DNA from: Antedon bifida
Taxonomy: Eukaryota > Echinodermata > Crinoidea > Comatulida > Antedonidae
Length of the DNA: 64,000 bases
Assembly (NCBI GenBank): GCA_963402885.1
Contig: OY727096.1
Span: forward strand, 29,183,820-29,247,819
Reading direction: 5' to 3'
The position numbers were made by a program, and so were the translations under genes. Under the pieces are notes generated by a model, which saw only the letters and a program-made list of their open reading frames with translations, was not told where the DNA came from and did no database searches. Below, piece after piece: positions 1-10,370 of this stretch. The stretch's first letter is position 1, and every line of letters begins with the position of its first letter.

Positions 1-178
1 TAAAATGTAAATTAGATTTCTGTGCAAATTCATCAGAAACTATTGCTGGTCGGAAATACATTGTATATTAAAATTGTGCGGGTAGGCCTAGTAATTCGCT
101 TTCAACGCAATCCTAGTCGTTCTACAACGTGGTTACTCGTTCGGATATTTTTACCAGGCATTTGTTGGCAGCTTAAAC

Positions 179-3100
179 ATGACATCTTTAAAAGGAAAGG
201 TAGCATTAATAACTGGTAAGTTTTCAAACACGTTATAGTAGCTTAAGTAAGTTATGTGTAAATACAGTAATTTAGGTCATAGGCCCTCGTCTGTGATTTC
301 AATACTCCTGTGTTACAATAACTGATGACTTATTTTTCATAACTCAGATATAAATATTATCCAATCAAAATTCACGCTAATAATAATCGTGTGTGTAATT
401 ATGTGATAAATATTACAGTATAATCCTTTATTTGAGATATTCCTATTAAGGGAAACTTCCCCATTAAACATGGGAAGAGTGTCCTCATGAAACGTCATCA
501 AAGGGTGTTGTCTCATAATGGGCTCTGCACTGTATATCAAGAACATTGTTAGATATAGGTACAGCAAAGTTACATTTCACCTGTTTTTATGTGATCTTAA
601 AAGATCGTCAGTATTCAATTGTTATTGATATAGGTCTACATCATTATTTATTTCTTTATGTAGAGATTTTATGTACCGATTATCAAAACAAGTAGTAAAT
701 TTTTCCATATTTCTTTTGTTCATATTTCTTAACACTTTGGCCATAATAAGCTTGTCAGTGAGATCACTCAACCGTGACGTTATCAAGACGTCAATCATAT
801 TTTCATTTGTTTACATTTATTAGGGGCTAGCTCTGGAATAGGGGCAGCCGTGGCGCGTCATTTTGCTTCCCTGGGATGCATTGTGTCCCTTGTCGGGAAG
901 GAACGAAGAGAGACTGAACGCCGTAGGAAAAGATTGCCAGCAATGGGGTCTAAACCCAGATCAGGTAAAACTTTCAATTTTTTATTTGTTTTACGTACAT
1001 ATGCATGTTAAAACAAATCAGGCTTGTAGCTTAATTATTAAAGGCTTTAGTTTCAGTACGTTATTTTGTACGTAAGTTGGAGCTTACGGTATAAAAACTG
1101 AATTTCTACAAAAATAAATGCTTATTATGATAGTAATAATAATACAGTACAATACATTTCAATTCACTTTATTTCCATTTTCATTTAAGATATAATAAAG
1201 GCCGATGACAATGATGATTATAGTATATATTTATGTTTTAAACATTACGAGTTTCTTATTCCAGCTACCATGTTACTGTCATTTTATAAATGGAAATACA
1301 TAAATAATAATGATAATAATGTAACAACAACGTTTCCTTTCCTTGTATTTGATCTACAGGTTCTTTTACAAATCACTGAGATGACAAATGATTCTGATTT
1401 GGAGCGAATCGTTGACGTCACAATTAAACGTTTTAATCGAATTGACGTCTTGGTGAGTAACTACACAAACATATTTTTATCATAACTCATTATGAGGGCC
1501 CTCCTTGATTGTCAGCATACGCTGTTTAGGGTCACCCTTTATATATAAGGTTGAATAAAAATAAATAAAAATTAAAGTTTTTTGTTATGCTGCTGTTTAA
1601 TTTCCCTTTTAAACACATATAGAAATAGCCCTCATTACAGACAAATGTCATTAGAAACTCCCTCCAACTAAAGACAACTTTCTCTTTGCCGGTTAACATT
1701 AATTCGTTCCTTCAATCAATTACCCTAAAATCATTCTAAATTGTAACTAAAAACGTTTCCGTTTAGGCTATCTTATTCATTGCGTTATTTTTAATAAGAA
1801 AGATAATATAATGGAAGAAAAAATAATAATAATGTGGTATGAACGAGAAAAGCATATGAATTTTCGTAATGAGCAATATACATACATATACAATTTGAAT
1901 CTGAATGTTTTCTTTTATTTTAACTATTTTTAGGTAAATAACGCCGGAGTTTGTGTGCCTAAAGATTTTCAAAATAGTACAATGGATGATTTTGAACTAG
2001 TCATGAATGTCAATGTGAGGGCGGTGTTCTATTTATCACAACTAGCATCACCACATCTCATCAAGACTAAAGGTAGGTTTCTAAATTACAATACATTCAG
2101 TATTAGGAGGACACCTATATAAAAAAAAAATCAACGAGTAGCGGCTGGCCGTAAAGTGTTAAAACATACGTCATCTAATTTGTTTAGTTCCCACTAGAGA
2201 GACGCAACGCAAACAAACAAACGAAACGCAAGCGATTTAACAAATTACATAGCTTACGTTACACTTGCGTTGCTTCCTCCACTGGGTGTTCCATTGTATA
2301 TGTACAGCTTTGTGAAAAAAAACCTATACTCAAAAGTTACAAAGCTTTTACAAACAAATAAATTATTGAATGGAATATAGAGATAATTTTAAACTCCGTT
2401 GATATTCCTTTATTTTTAGGAACGATTGTTAATGTTTCAAGTGTTGAAAGCAAAGTTTCGGTAAGTGATACCACATAGCATTCATTTGTTAACATTCTAT
2501 GGAATGCTAAAGCATATACAAAACAACACTGTTCACAAACACGGAAAAGGTGCTACTTCTGAACCATTACCTTGTTCTGTTTTCAGAGTGGTGATGTGTT
2601 TTTCTACAGTTTATCAAAATACATGCTTGATAAGTTGACAACAAATTCAGCTGTCGGTAAGTGCAAATTAGGCCTAAAATATAAACCTGACCCATATCAT
2701 CATTATTAAAAAAGAAAATAAATGCAGCTTTATATAAGTTGTGTAGGAAATTCAGAGGGCATTTTAAGTAAAAAGCAATCCATATAGTTTTCCAGTAGGC
2801 CCTAGAATGGAATGCATTCATAATTCTAATACATGTGTTCCTCGAACATTAGTTTTTCTCATTCGAAGATGAGAAGTGTCCCTTAAGTATGAGTTTCGCA
2901 AAACAGAGGTTTTACCGTGTATATATATTAGTTATTATTTGTTAAATATTAGAGTAATATTTTACCATCGTGTTTTTTCTTGTTTTTTGTGTAGAATTAG
3001 CACCGCATGGAGTTCGAGTAAATTCTGTTTGGTAAGTTTCACAACTGGTGTTCTTTAATATAACCAATTTAGGCCTACTCAAAATGTAATGTTTCTAATA

Positions 3101-3897
3101 TAATAATAACATGATTCAATCATAATATTTATTTGTTAGCCCTGGTATCATTCACACACCTTTGTTTGAAAGAAACGGCGTGGATTGGGAATTGGTAAGT
3201 GTTTTTAGTATGTAGAAAAGTTAAATTCAAGGATAGACTGTGTTTTGGTTATGGATGTTTCAGGATTAACCTAATATAACAAGATATCTGAAAATTTACA
3301 GCTAGAATAAAATAAATAAAAGTATTACTAGAAATTGTATACTTGTAATAGTCAAACTAAACAACACTTTATTTTTTATCTTTCCAACGTCGATCCTGCA
3401 CTTTTCTGAGCTTTAGTTTAGTCTTTTTTCTCTTATAATTTTATATATAATGTTTCTTTAAAAACCGCCTCAACACTAGCTACCCTTCAGTGAGTGTCGT
3501 CAATTATGTTTGTTTTGTGAGTGCTGTTAAAACATTAAACACATTCATGAAATAGGAATAACAGTAGAACCTCTGTTATGGAGACTCGGGGCTGTAGTGC
3601 TAAAACTATTACCCTGAATCATTTCACGAGGAGTGTCCCAACAAGGCAGGGCCAAACTGTAGTAGTACAATTTGTCCTAACTAATAATATTCTTTAACAA
3701 CCTGTATTATTTTATTTTGTAAGGTCCAAGCCGCGAGTGTGCGATATCATCCAGTCGGACGACATGGAGAGGACACTGAAATTGCATCCACAATAGCATT
3801 TCTTGCCTCGGATGACTCAGCATCCATAACCGGTCATCATTTACCAATAGATGGCGGTAGACATTGTATGCCTGGCAATGAAATAAAAGGGCTCTGA
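179..3897 (+). CDS. Classical short-chain dehydrogenase/reductase, nine exons, one frame break
   Basis: Exons, all flanked by GT-AG: 179-215, 824-964, 1360-1452, 1934-2072, 2420-2460, 2587-2656, 2995-3031, 3140-3194, 3724-3897. Joined (allowing for the exon 2 break) they give about 261 residues, the normal size for classical SDRs, which are NAD(P)(H)-dependent oxidoreductases. Visible family motifs: TGASSGIG cofactor loop (residues 12-19), NNAG (92-95), probable catalytic Asn in MNVNVRAVF (~117), Ser in VNVSS (~144), YSLSK with Tyr157/Lys161, PG (187-188), and a C-terminal ITGHHLPIDGG typical of FabG-like members. The start is the ATG at 179, which places the usual K-VALITG strand at the N terminus. 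Exon phases agree at every junction except inside exon 2, where one extra base near 897-901 shifts the frame. Substrate is not readable. The best label is a FabG-like/uncharacterised SDR, soluble, with no signal peptide seen. Confidence 0.9.
890..905 (+). other. Frame break in SDR exon 2
   Basis: The upstream half of exon 2 reads GASSGIGAAVARHFASLG... in the frame set by exon 1. The downstream half reads RNEERLNAVGKDCQQWG in the +1 frame and joins exon 3 in phase 0. Exons 1 and 2 together are 178 nt, one more than a multiple of three. Removing a single base in the purine run at about 898-901 would restore the family alignment. All other exons are intact, so this is either an assembly indel, an allele, or a recent inactivating mutation. 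Confidence 0.85.
1488..1575 (+). mobile_element. SINE 3' fragment in SDR intron 3
   Basis: Reads GAGGGCCCTCCTTGATTGTC...GGGTCACCCTT followed by an A-rich AATAAA-type tail. It is clearly related to the 3' end of the tRNA-derived SINE at 28409-28645, which has GAGGGTCCCTAATGATCAGC...GATCACCCTCATTAAAT. Only the tail part is present, as expected for a 5'-truncated insertion. Confidence 0.55.
2185..2297. mobile_element. MITE copy (ACGCAACGCAAG family) in SDR intron 4
   Basis: Starts with TTCCCACTAGAGAGACGCAA and ends with the rough reverse complement, TTGCGTTGCTTCCTCCACTGGG. The terminal inverted repeats and ~110 bp size match the copies near 15.8, 15.9, 22.2, 39.7 and 49.8 kb. It lies wholly between exons 4 and 5 and has no coding capacity. 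Confidence 0.7.
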
Positions 3898-4401
3898 TGA
3901 TGTATTAAGAAAGAAACCCTTCAAATGAATCTGTTACACTTGGCTGTACAATAACACCTTACCGCATTACATGATATACTTGGAGTGTATTTTTAGAGAT
4001 TAGATTTTCGAGGATAGCCCATTTGCCTAAAAATGTGTTTATAGGCCTACTCAAAATTATAATGAGGTCTATTATATAGGGCATGATTAATTAATAGAAT
4101 GACGTAATGTATAAACGGTACAAAAGATCAGTGTATGTTAACATAGATAACAAATTTCAAAAATAGAGGCTTATAGTAGGACTATTATATGTATGTATAT
4201 ATTTTCGAACATGAAGAAATTTAACTAAAATAATGATTATAGAATTAAATGCATTAGGCTAAACTCCTTCCAAATGAAACAAACAAAAAATTAAAATTAA
4301 AATCTTCTTATTCCCCATGTTTTCTTTGACATGCGTAAAAATGATAACAATATTTTTTATTAAAAAAAATGTTTGCTGGTGAAAACGAGCTAGGACTTAA
4401 T

Positions 4402-4407
4402 AATAAA
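4402..4407 (+). promoter_or_regulatory. Candidate polyadenylation signal of the SDR gene
   Basis: AATAAA lies 0.5 kb after the SDR stop codon and is the first canonical hexamer in the 3' flank. Assigned by position only. Confidence 0.4.
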
Positions 4408-5234
4408 AACATTTTGCCTATTAAAATGTGAAAAAAAATAGTTCTTTTATTCACATAAACAATTACATATAAAAATACATATTCATAACAAAAATGGCCA
4501 ATAGCAGAAGGAACTGAACATTTTTTTTAGATTAGGCCTACATTACAAAAAAAAACAAACAATATATCATATATAAAATATAAATTTAAGATAGAAAATT
4601 CAGAAATATAAACTATATTCATAAAATAATTATATACACAAATCATTTTTTAAATATATAGGCCTATTAAACTATTCAATATTTACGAGTTTATAACACA
4701 AATGTAGACAAATAAAAGTAATTGATTTCTATGTTTATTTTCAAGTGATACATTTAGGTCTATAACATGATTAATTAGCATAAAATATGACAATTCAAGA
4801 GATATTTGTTTTCACGTTATACATATTAGGTTATAATATTAAAATAGCATACAAAAATATAATCATGATCCTTATATAAGTTAATTTCCATGGTCTGTAT
4901 AAATATCCAAAGTTAGTAAAGTTTCAAAATGTCAGGAGGATTTTACAGGTATCCTTTTGCACACACATACGTATCAATGGTTAACTATAACAATCCAAGC
5001 AATAAATGATTGAGAAAGGCACATTTTTGTTTTTGTTTTGTTTTTTTTGTTCGACAGGTAAACTCTTAAATACAAACAGGAGTTGCATACAACAGATGGC
5101 AATTATAAACAGTTGTTGCTTTTAATTTTGTGTTTCAGACAAGTTGTAAAATGTCTAATTTGTAGATGTTATTAAAGAGAAATGAATAAAGTGAGAGCAC
5201 TGAATGCAGTGCCAAGTGATGTACAACTAGATCC

Positions 5235-5304
5235 TCACTTTGGTACAAGATGGTATTGGCTTCCATGATTTTGTCGGGTGTCACCGATATGATTGTGACA
5301 ACGG
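5235..5304 (-). CDS. Possible terminal exon of the minus-strand gene
   Basis: Minus-strand CCTATTTTTAG acceptor at 5305-5306, then a phase-compatible frame reading RCHNHIGDTRQNHGSQYHLV-PK and TGA at 5237-5235. The 5' half aligns to the 49-bp satellite unit further upstream in the same intron, so the exon and the array share an origin. No transcript evidence is available. The real last exon might instead use a satellite acceptor or lie elsewhere. A minus-strand AATAAA at 4739-4734 could serve as its poly(A) signal. Confidence 0.35.
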
Positions 5305-8300
5305 CTAAAAATAGGCTCAATTTTTGGGTGGTATTGTTATGACTTATGAGCGTAAGGTTAATAAATGAATATTTTATGAACTATGTAAAGAAATGAAAAT
5401 GCTAAGAATTTATTAAGAAATGAATATATTAAGAAATGAATATGTTAAGAAATAAATATGCTAAGAATTGAATATGCTAAGAAATGAATAATAATGTTAA
5501 GAAATGAATATGTTAAGAAAGTAATATATGTTAGGAAATGATTATGTTAAGAAATGATTATGTTAGGAAATGATTATGTTAAGAAATGAATATGTTAAGA
5601 AATGAATATGTTAAGAAATGAATATGTTTAGAAATGAATATGTTAAGAAATGAATATATGTTAGGAAATGATTATGTTAAGAAATGATTATGTTAAGAAA
5701 TGAATATGTTAAGAAATGAATATTTTAAGGAATATTCAAAGAAATGAATATATTACAAAATTAATATATTAAGAAAGGAATAATTATGTTAAGATATGAA
5801 TATGTTACGAAATGAATATGTTAAGAAATAAATATGTTAGGAAATGAATATGTTATGAAATGAATATGTTACGAAATGAATATGTTATGAAATGAATATG
5901 TTATGAAATAAATGTTATAAAATGAATATGCTGTAAAATAAATTGACAATTGCTAAAATAAACTCAATTGTCGAGTGGCACCAAGAAGATTGTGACAATC
6001 GCTAAAATAAGCTCAATTGTCGGGTGGCACCAAGAAGATTGTGACAATTGCTAAAATAAGCTCAATTGTCGAGTGGCACCAAGAAGATTGTGACAATTGC
6101 TAAAATAAGCTCAATTGTCGGGTGGCACCAAGAAGATTGTGACAATTGCTAAAATAAGCACAATTGTCGGGTGGCATCAAGAAGATTGTGACAATTGCTA
6201 AAATAAGCTCAATTGTCGAGTGGTACCAAGAAGATTGTGACAATTGCTAAAATAAGCTCAATTGTCGAGTGGCACCAAGAAGATTGTGACAATTGCTAAA
6301 ATAAGCTCAAGTGTCGAGTGGCACCAAGAAGATTGTGACAATTGCTAAAATAAGCTCAAGTGTCGAGTGGCACCAAGAAGATTGTGACAATTGCTAAAAT
6401 AAGCTCAATTGTCGAGTGGTACCAAGAAGATTGTGACAATTGCTAAAATAAGCTCAATTGTCGAGTGGCACCAAGAAGATTGTGACAATTGCTAAAATAA
6501 GCACAATTGTCGGGTGGCACCAGAAAGATTGTGACAATTGCTAAAATAAGCTCAAGTGTCGAGTGGCACCAAGAAGATTGTGACAATTGCTAAAATAAGC
6601 ACAATTGTCGGGTGGCACCAGAAAGATTGTGACAAAGGCTAAAATAAGCTCAAGTGTCGAGTGGCACCAAGAAGATTGTGACAAAGGCTAAAATAAGCTC
6701 AAGTGTCGAGTGGCACCAAGAAGATTGTGACAATTGCTAAAATAAGCTTAAGTGGCACCAGGAGGATTGTAGCTGTATTATTATTTTTTAATTTTATAAC
6801 ATAAAATGAATATGTTATGAAATGTATTTGTTATGTAATGAATGTTATGAGTGTTCTAAAAATAATATGTTGTAAAATGAATATGTTATAAAAGGTTGAT
6901 AAATGAATACTTTATGAAATGAATATTAATACATGAATATGCCAAGAATTGAATATGCTAAGAAATGAATAATAATGTTAAGAAATGAATATGTTAAGAA
7001 ATGAATATGTTAAGAAATGAATATGCTAAGAAATGAATATGCTAAGAAAATGCTAAGAAATGAATATGTTAAGAAATGAATAAGTTAAGAAATGAATATG
7101 TTAAGAAATGAATATGTTAAGAAATGAATATGTTACGAAATGAATTAATAAGCTCAAGTGTCGAGTGGCACCAAGAACATTGTGAAAAAGACTAAAATAA
7201 GCTCAATTGTCGTGTAGCACCAAGAAGAGTGTGACATTGCTAACATAAGTTCAAGTGTCGAGTGGCACCAGGAGGGTTGTGACAAAGGTTAAAATTAGCT
7301 TAAGTGTCGTAATTATTATTATTAGTAATAGAAGCTTTGATGTTAATTACCAATCAATGATCTTGGTAAAGGAAACTAGTATGTACCACCGACAAATCCG
7401 CAAAATTAAGTTACGCTCACAACTGTATGTTAAATTCATCCTCTTGAATTAAAAAAATAACTAGCAACAACAATTTGATGTTTACTTCTCAACTGCCTGT
7501 CATTAATCGTTATACCATGGAACGTTTTTGTTAATTAAAAAATAGCCTTTTGTATATAAATGTAAGTAAAATTTACTGTTCCTATAAAATATTGCATGAT
7601 TTTTTTTTTTTTATTGAAAAATTTGCATTTGAAATTTTGAAATAGTTTAAAATAGTTAATTCGACTGTTTTAAAAGTTTAAAGATAATTTGTTTGGATTC
7701 AGCAACGATGTTATTAAGTATACAAAGATAACGTATTTTGTGTGTGCAGCCAGATACCTACAATTGTTTGTATGTCCTCCTCCAGATCTTTCCCCCAGTT
7801 GCTGATGAATTCGAGGGGGAAACTGGTTTGGCTGAAATAGGTGGCATTGGTTTGAATCGGTTCATTTCTCCCAACTGGTCGGTTTGCGCCACTGGAGTTT
7901 CTTCTGACATTGTAGTGTCATACTTTGATGGAATTGGTGGAATAACTGCTGAGTTGTTTCTACAATTATAATTGAATGGTCTTGCTTTAAATGTTGTTTG
8001 AAAATAACGTGCTTAAAAATGCATACAAAAATATAAATACTAATACAACACACATATATACCTTTGTATTTTAGTACTTACAATAGTCTATGTTTTAAGC
8101 AGCAGATCTGTCCATATTCAACTCTTGATGAATCCGAGATTGGTGAATGCGATTTGTGAACTGGTTTGGCTGAAATAGGTGGCATTGGTTTGAATCTGTT
8201 CATTTCTGTCAACTGGTCGGTTTGCGCCACTGGAGCTTCTCCTGACATTCGTGTCTCACAGTTTGATGGAATTGGTGGAATAACTGCTTTTCCTGCGATA

Positions 8301-8900
8301 TCGGAGTTGTTTCTAAAATTATAATCGTACGGTCCTTGTTTAAAAATTGTTTGAAAATAACGTGCTTGAAAATTCGCACTAAACAGTATAATATCTACAG
8401 TATGAACACAAAGACTACTTATTTTCTATGTGTGTAGTTTGATACCTACACTATTTTTTGTTTCCTCCGTCTTGTTTTCCTAACAGGCGTTGACTCAGGT
8501 TTGGCTGATATAGGTGGCATCGGTTTAAATCTGAACATTTCTCCAAACTGGTCGGCTTGCGCCACTGGTGTTTCTTCAGCCATTGGAGTGCCATACCCTG
8601 CTGGAATTGGTGGAACAATTGCTTTTCTTAGTCCGTCGAATGCTTGTGTTCTAGGCGGTGGTGAAAGTGGGCCAGCTGTTTGCTGTTGGGTGTTAAAATA
8701 TAGATTAGAATAGGTTACTTGTTTGTCCATGTCTTAGAAAACGATATGAGTAAAATGTGAATAAAATATACGTGTTGCCAGTTCTATTGGAAAGGATGAA
8801 AGCATTTTAGTAAAGAACAATATTAGATACAATAATAGTCATATGTTTTATGTTTACTCACATTGCAGTTGTTATATCGTTTGGTTTTTGAAGATTCCAT
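5235..8900 (-). CDS. Unrecognised protein built of three repeated exon modules
   Basis: Proposed coding exons in transcription order: 8900-8862 (ATG at 8900, MESSKTKRYNNCN), 8682-8450, 8312-8082, 7959-7762, and a possible terminal exon 5304-5235 ending in TGA. Each junction has a usable GT donor and AG acceptor, and the reading frame stays open throughout, giving about 256 residues. The three middle exons share a core reading PPIPS-Y-T-MSEETPVAQTDQ followed by FKPMPPISAKP, and each then runs into a basic or polar tail. No enzyme domain, signal peptide or membrane segment is seen; composition suggests a disordered or structural protein. The acceptor at 8682 is chosen over one at 8732 because only the former keeps phase with the 8862 exon. 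Function unknown. The first and last exons are the weakest parts of the model. Confidence 0.55.
5398..5940. repeat. 16-bp satellite, block 1
   Basis: Imperfect tandem copies of a 16-bp unit TTAAGAAATGAATATG with variants (TTAGGAAATGATTATG, TTATGAAATGAATATG). About 30 units. Non-coding; sits inside the putative last intron of the minus-strand gene. Confidence 0.95.
5941..6770. repeat. 49-bp satellite, block 1
   Basis: About 17 head-to-tail copies of a 49-bp unit containing GTCGAGTGGCACCAAGAAGA then TTGTGACAATTGCTAAAATA and AGCTCAATT. Successive GTCG landmarks are 49 bp apart. Variants: GAGTGG/GGGTGG, AATTGC/AAAGGC, CAATTG/CAAGTG. Variants appear in runs, indicating spread by unequal exchange. 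Each unit has an 8-bp inverted repeat GACAATTG...CAATTGTC around a 12-nt spacer. Confidence 0.95.
6790..7145. repeat. 16-bp satellite, block 2
   Basis: Second block of the same TTAAGAAATGAATATG-type repeat, after a 49-bp block and a short AT-rich linker. It begins with degenerate ATGTTATGAAATG units and becomes regular from ~6960. Confidence 0.9.
7146..7305. repeat. 49-bp satellite, block 2
   Basis: Three to four more diverged copies of the 49-bp unit (AAGTGTCGAGTGGCACCAAG...). The block ends where ordinary AT-rich sequence resumes near 7310. Confidence 0.85.
7310..7750. other. AT-rich intronic spacer
   Basis: No exon, repeat family member or RNA gene seen. Lies between the satellite arrays and module exon 3 of the minus-strand gene. 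Confidence 0.5.
7762..7959 (-). CDS. Repeat-module exon 3 of the minus-strand gene
   Basis: Acceptor ATAATTGTAG, donor ATT/GTAGGT, 198 nt, phase 2 in and out. Encodes NNSAVIPPIPSKYDTTMSEE, TPVAQTDQLGEMNRFKPMPP, ISAKPVSPSNS and a basic tail (RRTYKQ). It is closest to module exon 2, sharing the 5' splice context and NNS start. As in the other modules, read-through of the donor meets a stop at once (TAG). Confidence 0.65.
8082..8312 (-). CDS. Repeat-module exon 2 of the minus-strand gene
   Basis: Acceptor ATAATTTTAG, donor ATT/GTAAGT. Enters and leaves in phase 2, so it is a symmetrical exon of 231 nt. Encodes NNSDIAGKAVIPPIPSNCET, RMSGEAPVAQTDQLTEMNRF, KPMPPISAKP and a tail of about 26 residues. 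It differs from the other modules mainly in the tail. Without the intron the frame would stop at TAA immediately after the donor. Confidence 0.65.
8450..8682 (-). CDS. Repeat-module exon 1 of the minus-strand gene
   Basis: Encodes a proline-rich lead-in (QTAGPLSPPPRTQAFDG), then the shared module KAIVPPIPAGYGTPMAEETP / VAQADQFGEMFRFKPMPPIS / AKP, then a basic tail (RKTRRRKQKI). The exon ends at AGT/GTAGGT in phase 2. If the upstream acceptor at 8732 is used, it gains 16 codons starting MDKQVTYSN. The strong conservation of the module against the next two exons is good evidence that this strand and frame are translated. Confidence 0.7.
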
Positions 8901-8906
8901 CGTCAC
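8862..8906 (-). CDS. Short exon of the modular minus-strand gene (possible start exon)
   Basis: Forty-five bases between TTATATTAG (acceptor) and GTGAGT (strong donor) on the minus strand. It contains ATG (8900-8898) opening MESSKTKRYNNCN and ends in phase 0. The next exon continues in frame only if the acceptor at 8682 (ACCCAACAG) is used. With the alternative acceptor at 8732 the product would instead have to begin at the ATG at 8730 (MDKQVTYSN...). Confidence 0.45.
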
Positions 8907-9179
8907 CTAATATAAAAAGTCACGAAACATTTGTTAGGAATTGGACAACATTTCATAAAAAACATAATTATGTATGTGTCCTAATTTAAAGTTTTAAATT
9001 GCTTTTCAATCAAGCAGGTTTGTTGATTACCCATGCTACTTTATTGCTACTATATGATTTTGTTTTGGCAATTAAAACAAATATACAGTACTTCTATACT
9101 AGACCAGGCTATGTCTAAGTTTATTTATCTCTAATATAGGATATTTTGTTTATCAGAATTGATATAAGAAATATATGTC

Positions 9180-10080
9180 CAGAAGCAGCACTGGCTATAG
9201 GCTAGTAGGCATTAGCTAGTAGTTAGGCTTCTTTAATTTAAAAGAAATTTAGGCCCTACTGAGGCTATTAGGCTACTAGTCTAACCCAGGCCATGGCCAA
9301 TCCTAACTAGGCCTTAGTCTAGCTATCTGAACTAGACATATCTTCCAAGCCTAGTAGTAAGAGGTAATTTTGAATTGTAGGCTATTCTCATAATGTTTAC
9401 TGTCATACCCTAGACTAGAATATTAAAGCTGTTTACTACAAATGTCTATGCCTAGCTAGCTGAGCTACAACGGACTAAAGAACCACTTAGCCACTGCCTA
9501 GTAAGTAAAACTGAGACTGTGCTATACGTACGTCGTTTAGTACTACTACTAGTAGGTAACACAGTTATGCTATATTATTACTACTACTACTAAATACTAG
9601 GCCTATGGCTAGGGCTGATAGCCTAGTCATACCCAGACTAAATAGGCATAGGCCTATTCACAACATGTAATATACTACTATATATTATATTGGTAGCCCT
9701 AGCCTAGACCTATCCTAGGCCTACATCTAGGCCTATATCATTTGCAGCATACGATTACGAAATAGGCTAGCTAGCCTATTCCTAGATTAGCCTAGGCCTA
9801 GATAGGCCTCTTCTAGGCCTAGTAAGAGACTAGAGTAGAGGATATGCCTAGCTATACCTAGTCTACCAATCATAGAGACCCCTAGGACGTAGGTAGTAGC
9901 TGTAGGTAGCCTAGCCCTACTACTAGGCTAGCCTACTAATACTATTACTAAAGGCCAAGCCTAGCCAAATTAGAGCCTAATAACCCATCATATTCATATT
10001 GCCTCCGCTAAAAGTAAAATTTTAGGCATGCTACTAGCCTAGTTCAGGGGTAGGCCTAGGCCTATACCTAGTTTATTATT
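9180..10080. repeat. TAGGCCTA/CTAG-rich island
   Basis: Dense overlapping occurrences of TAGGCCTA, CCTAGG, CTAGCCTA, TACTACTA and GCTAGC, with no fixed period. It lies in the 5' intron of the minus-strand gene. It reads as a low-complexity, palindrome-rich sequence made of a few 6-8 bp words, not as a tandem repeat. Confidence 0.8.
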
Positions 10081-10153
10081 TCTGTACACGACTTGTGGAT
10101 TCCTAAGATATATATTAAGTGTTAGTTGACATCAATTCGATTATATTACATAC

Positions 10154-10370
10154 CTTTTTCATGTTTACTAGATACTATCTTTTTAGCAGCCTTCTCTATC
10201 TCAACTCTCGCTAAACTAATAACATTTTTGTTTTCAGCTGTTACCATGTGAATGTTGCTATGCAGAAACCACGACGCGCGCGCGGATAGGAAAATATCGC
10301 AACATAACTTTCGTCCAATCAGCGATCCATGTTTAGGTTGACGCTTCAAACTATAGGTGGCGCTCAACAT
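10154..10370 (-). CDS. Candidate 5' exon and promoter-proximal region of the minus-strand gene
   Basis: Open frame ending at a good donor (GAAAAAG/GTATGT, exon edge at 10154). From the ATG at 10247 it reads MVTAENKNVISLARVEIEKA and then a lysine-rich helix-like stretch. A CCAAT box (ATTGG on the minus strand, near 10314) and a CG-rich run (10275-10285) lie just upstream of that ATG, so transcription probably begins near 10250-10300 and the earlier ATG at 10370 is unlikely. Spliced to the exon at 8906-8862, the frame hits a stop after about 12 codons. This exon may therefore be 5' UTR with a short upstream frame, belong to another isoform, or be unrelated. Confidence 0.35.

Noticed and set aside
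5941-6770. CRISPR-like regular array
   Set aside because: The units are contiguous 49-bp repeats with no unique spacers, in an intron-bearing genome. It is a satellite.
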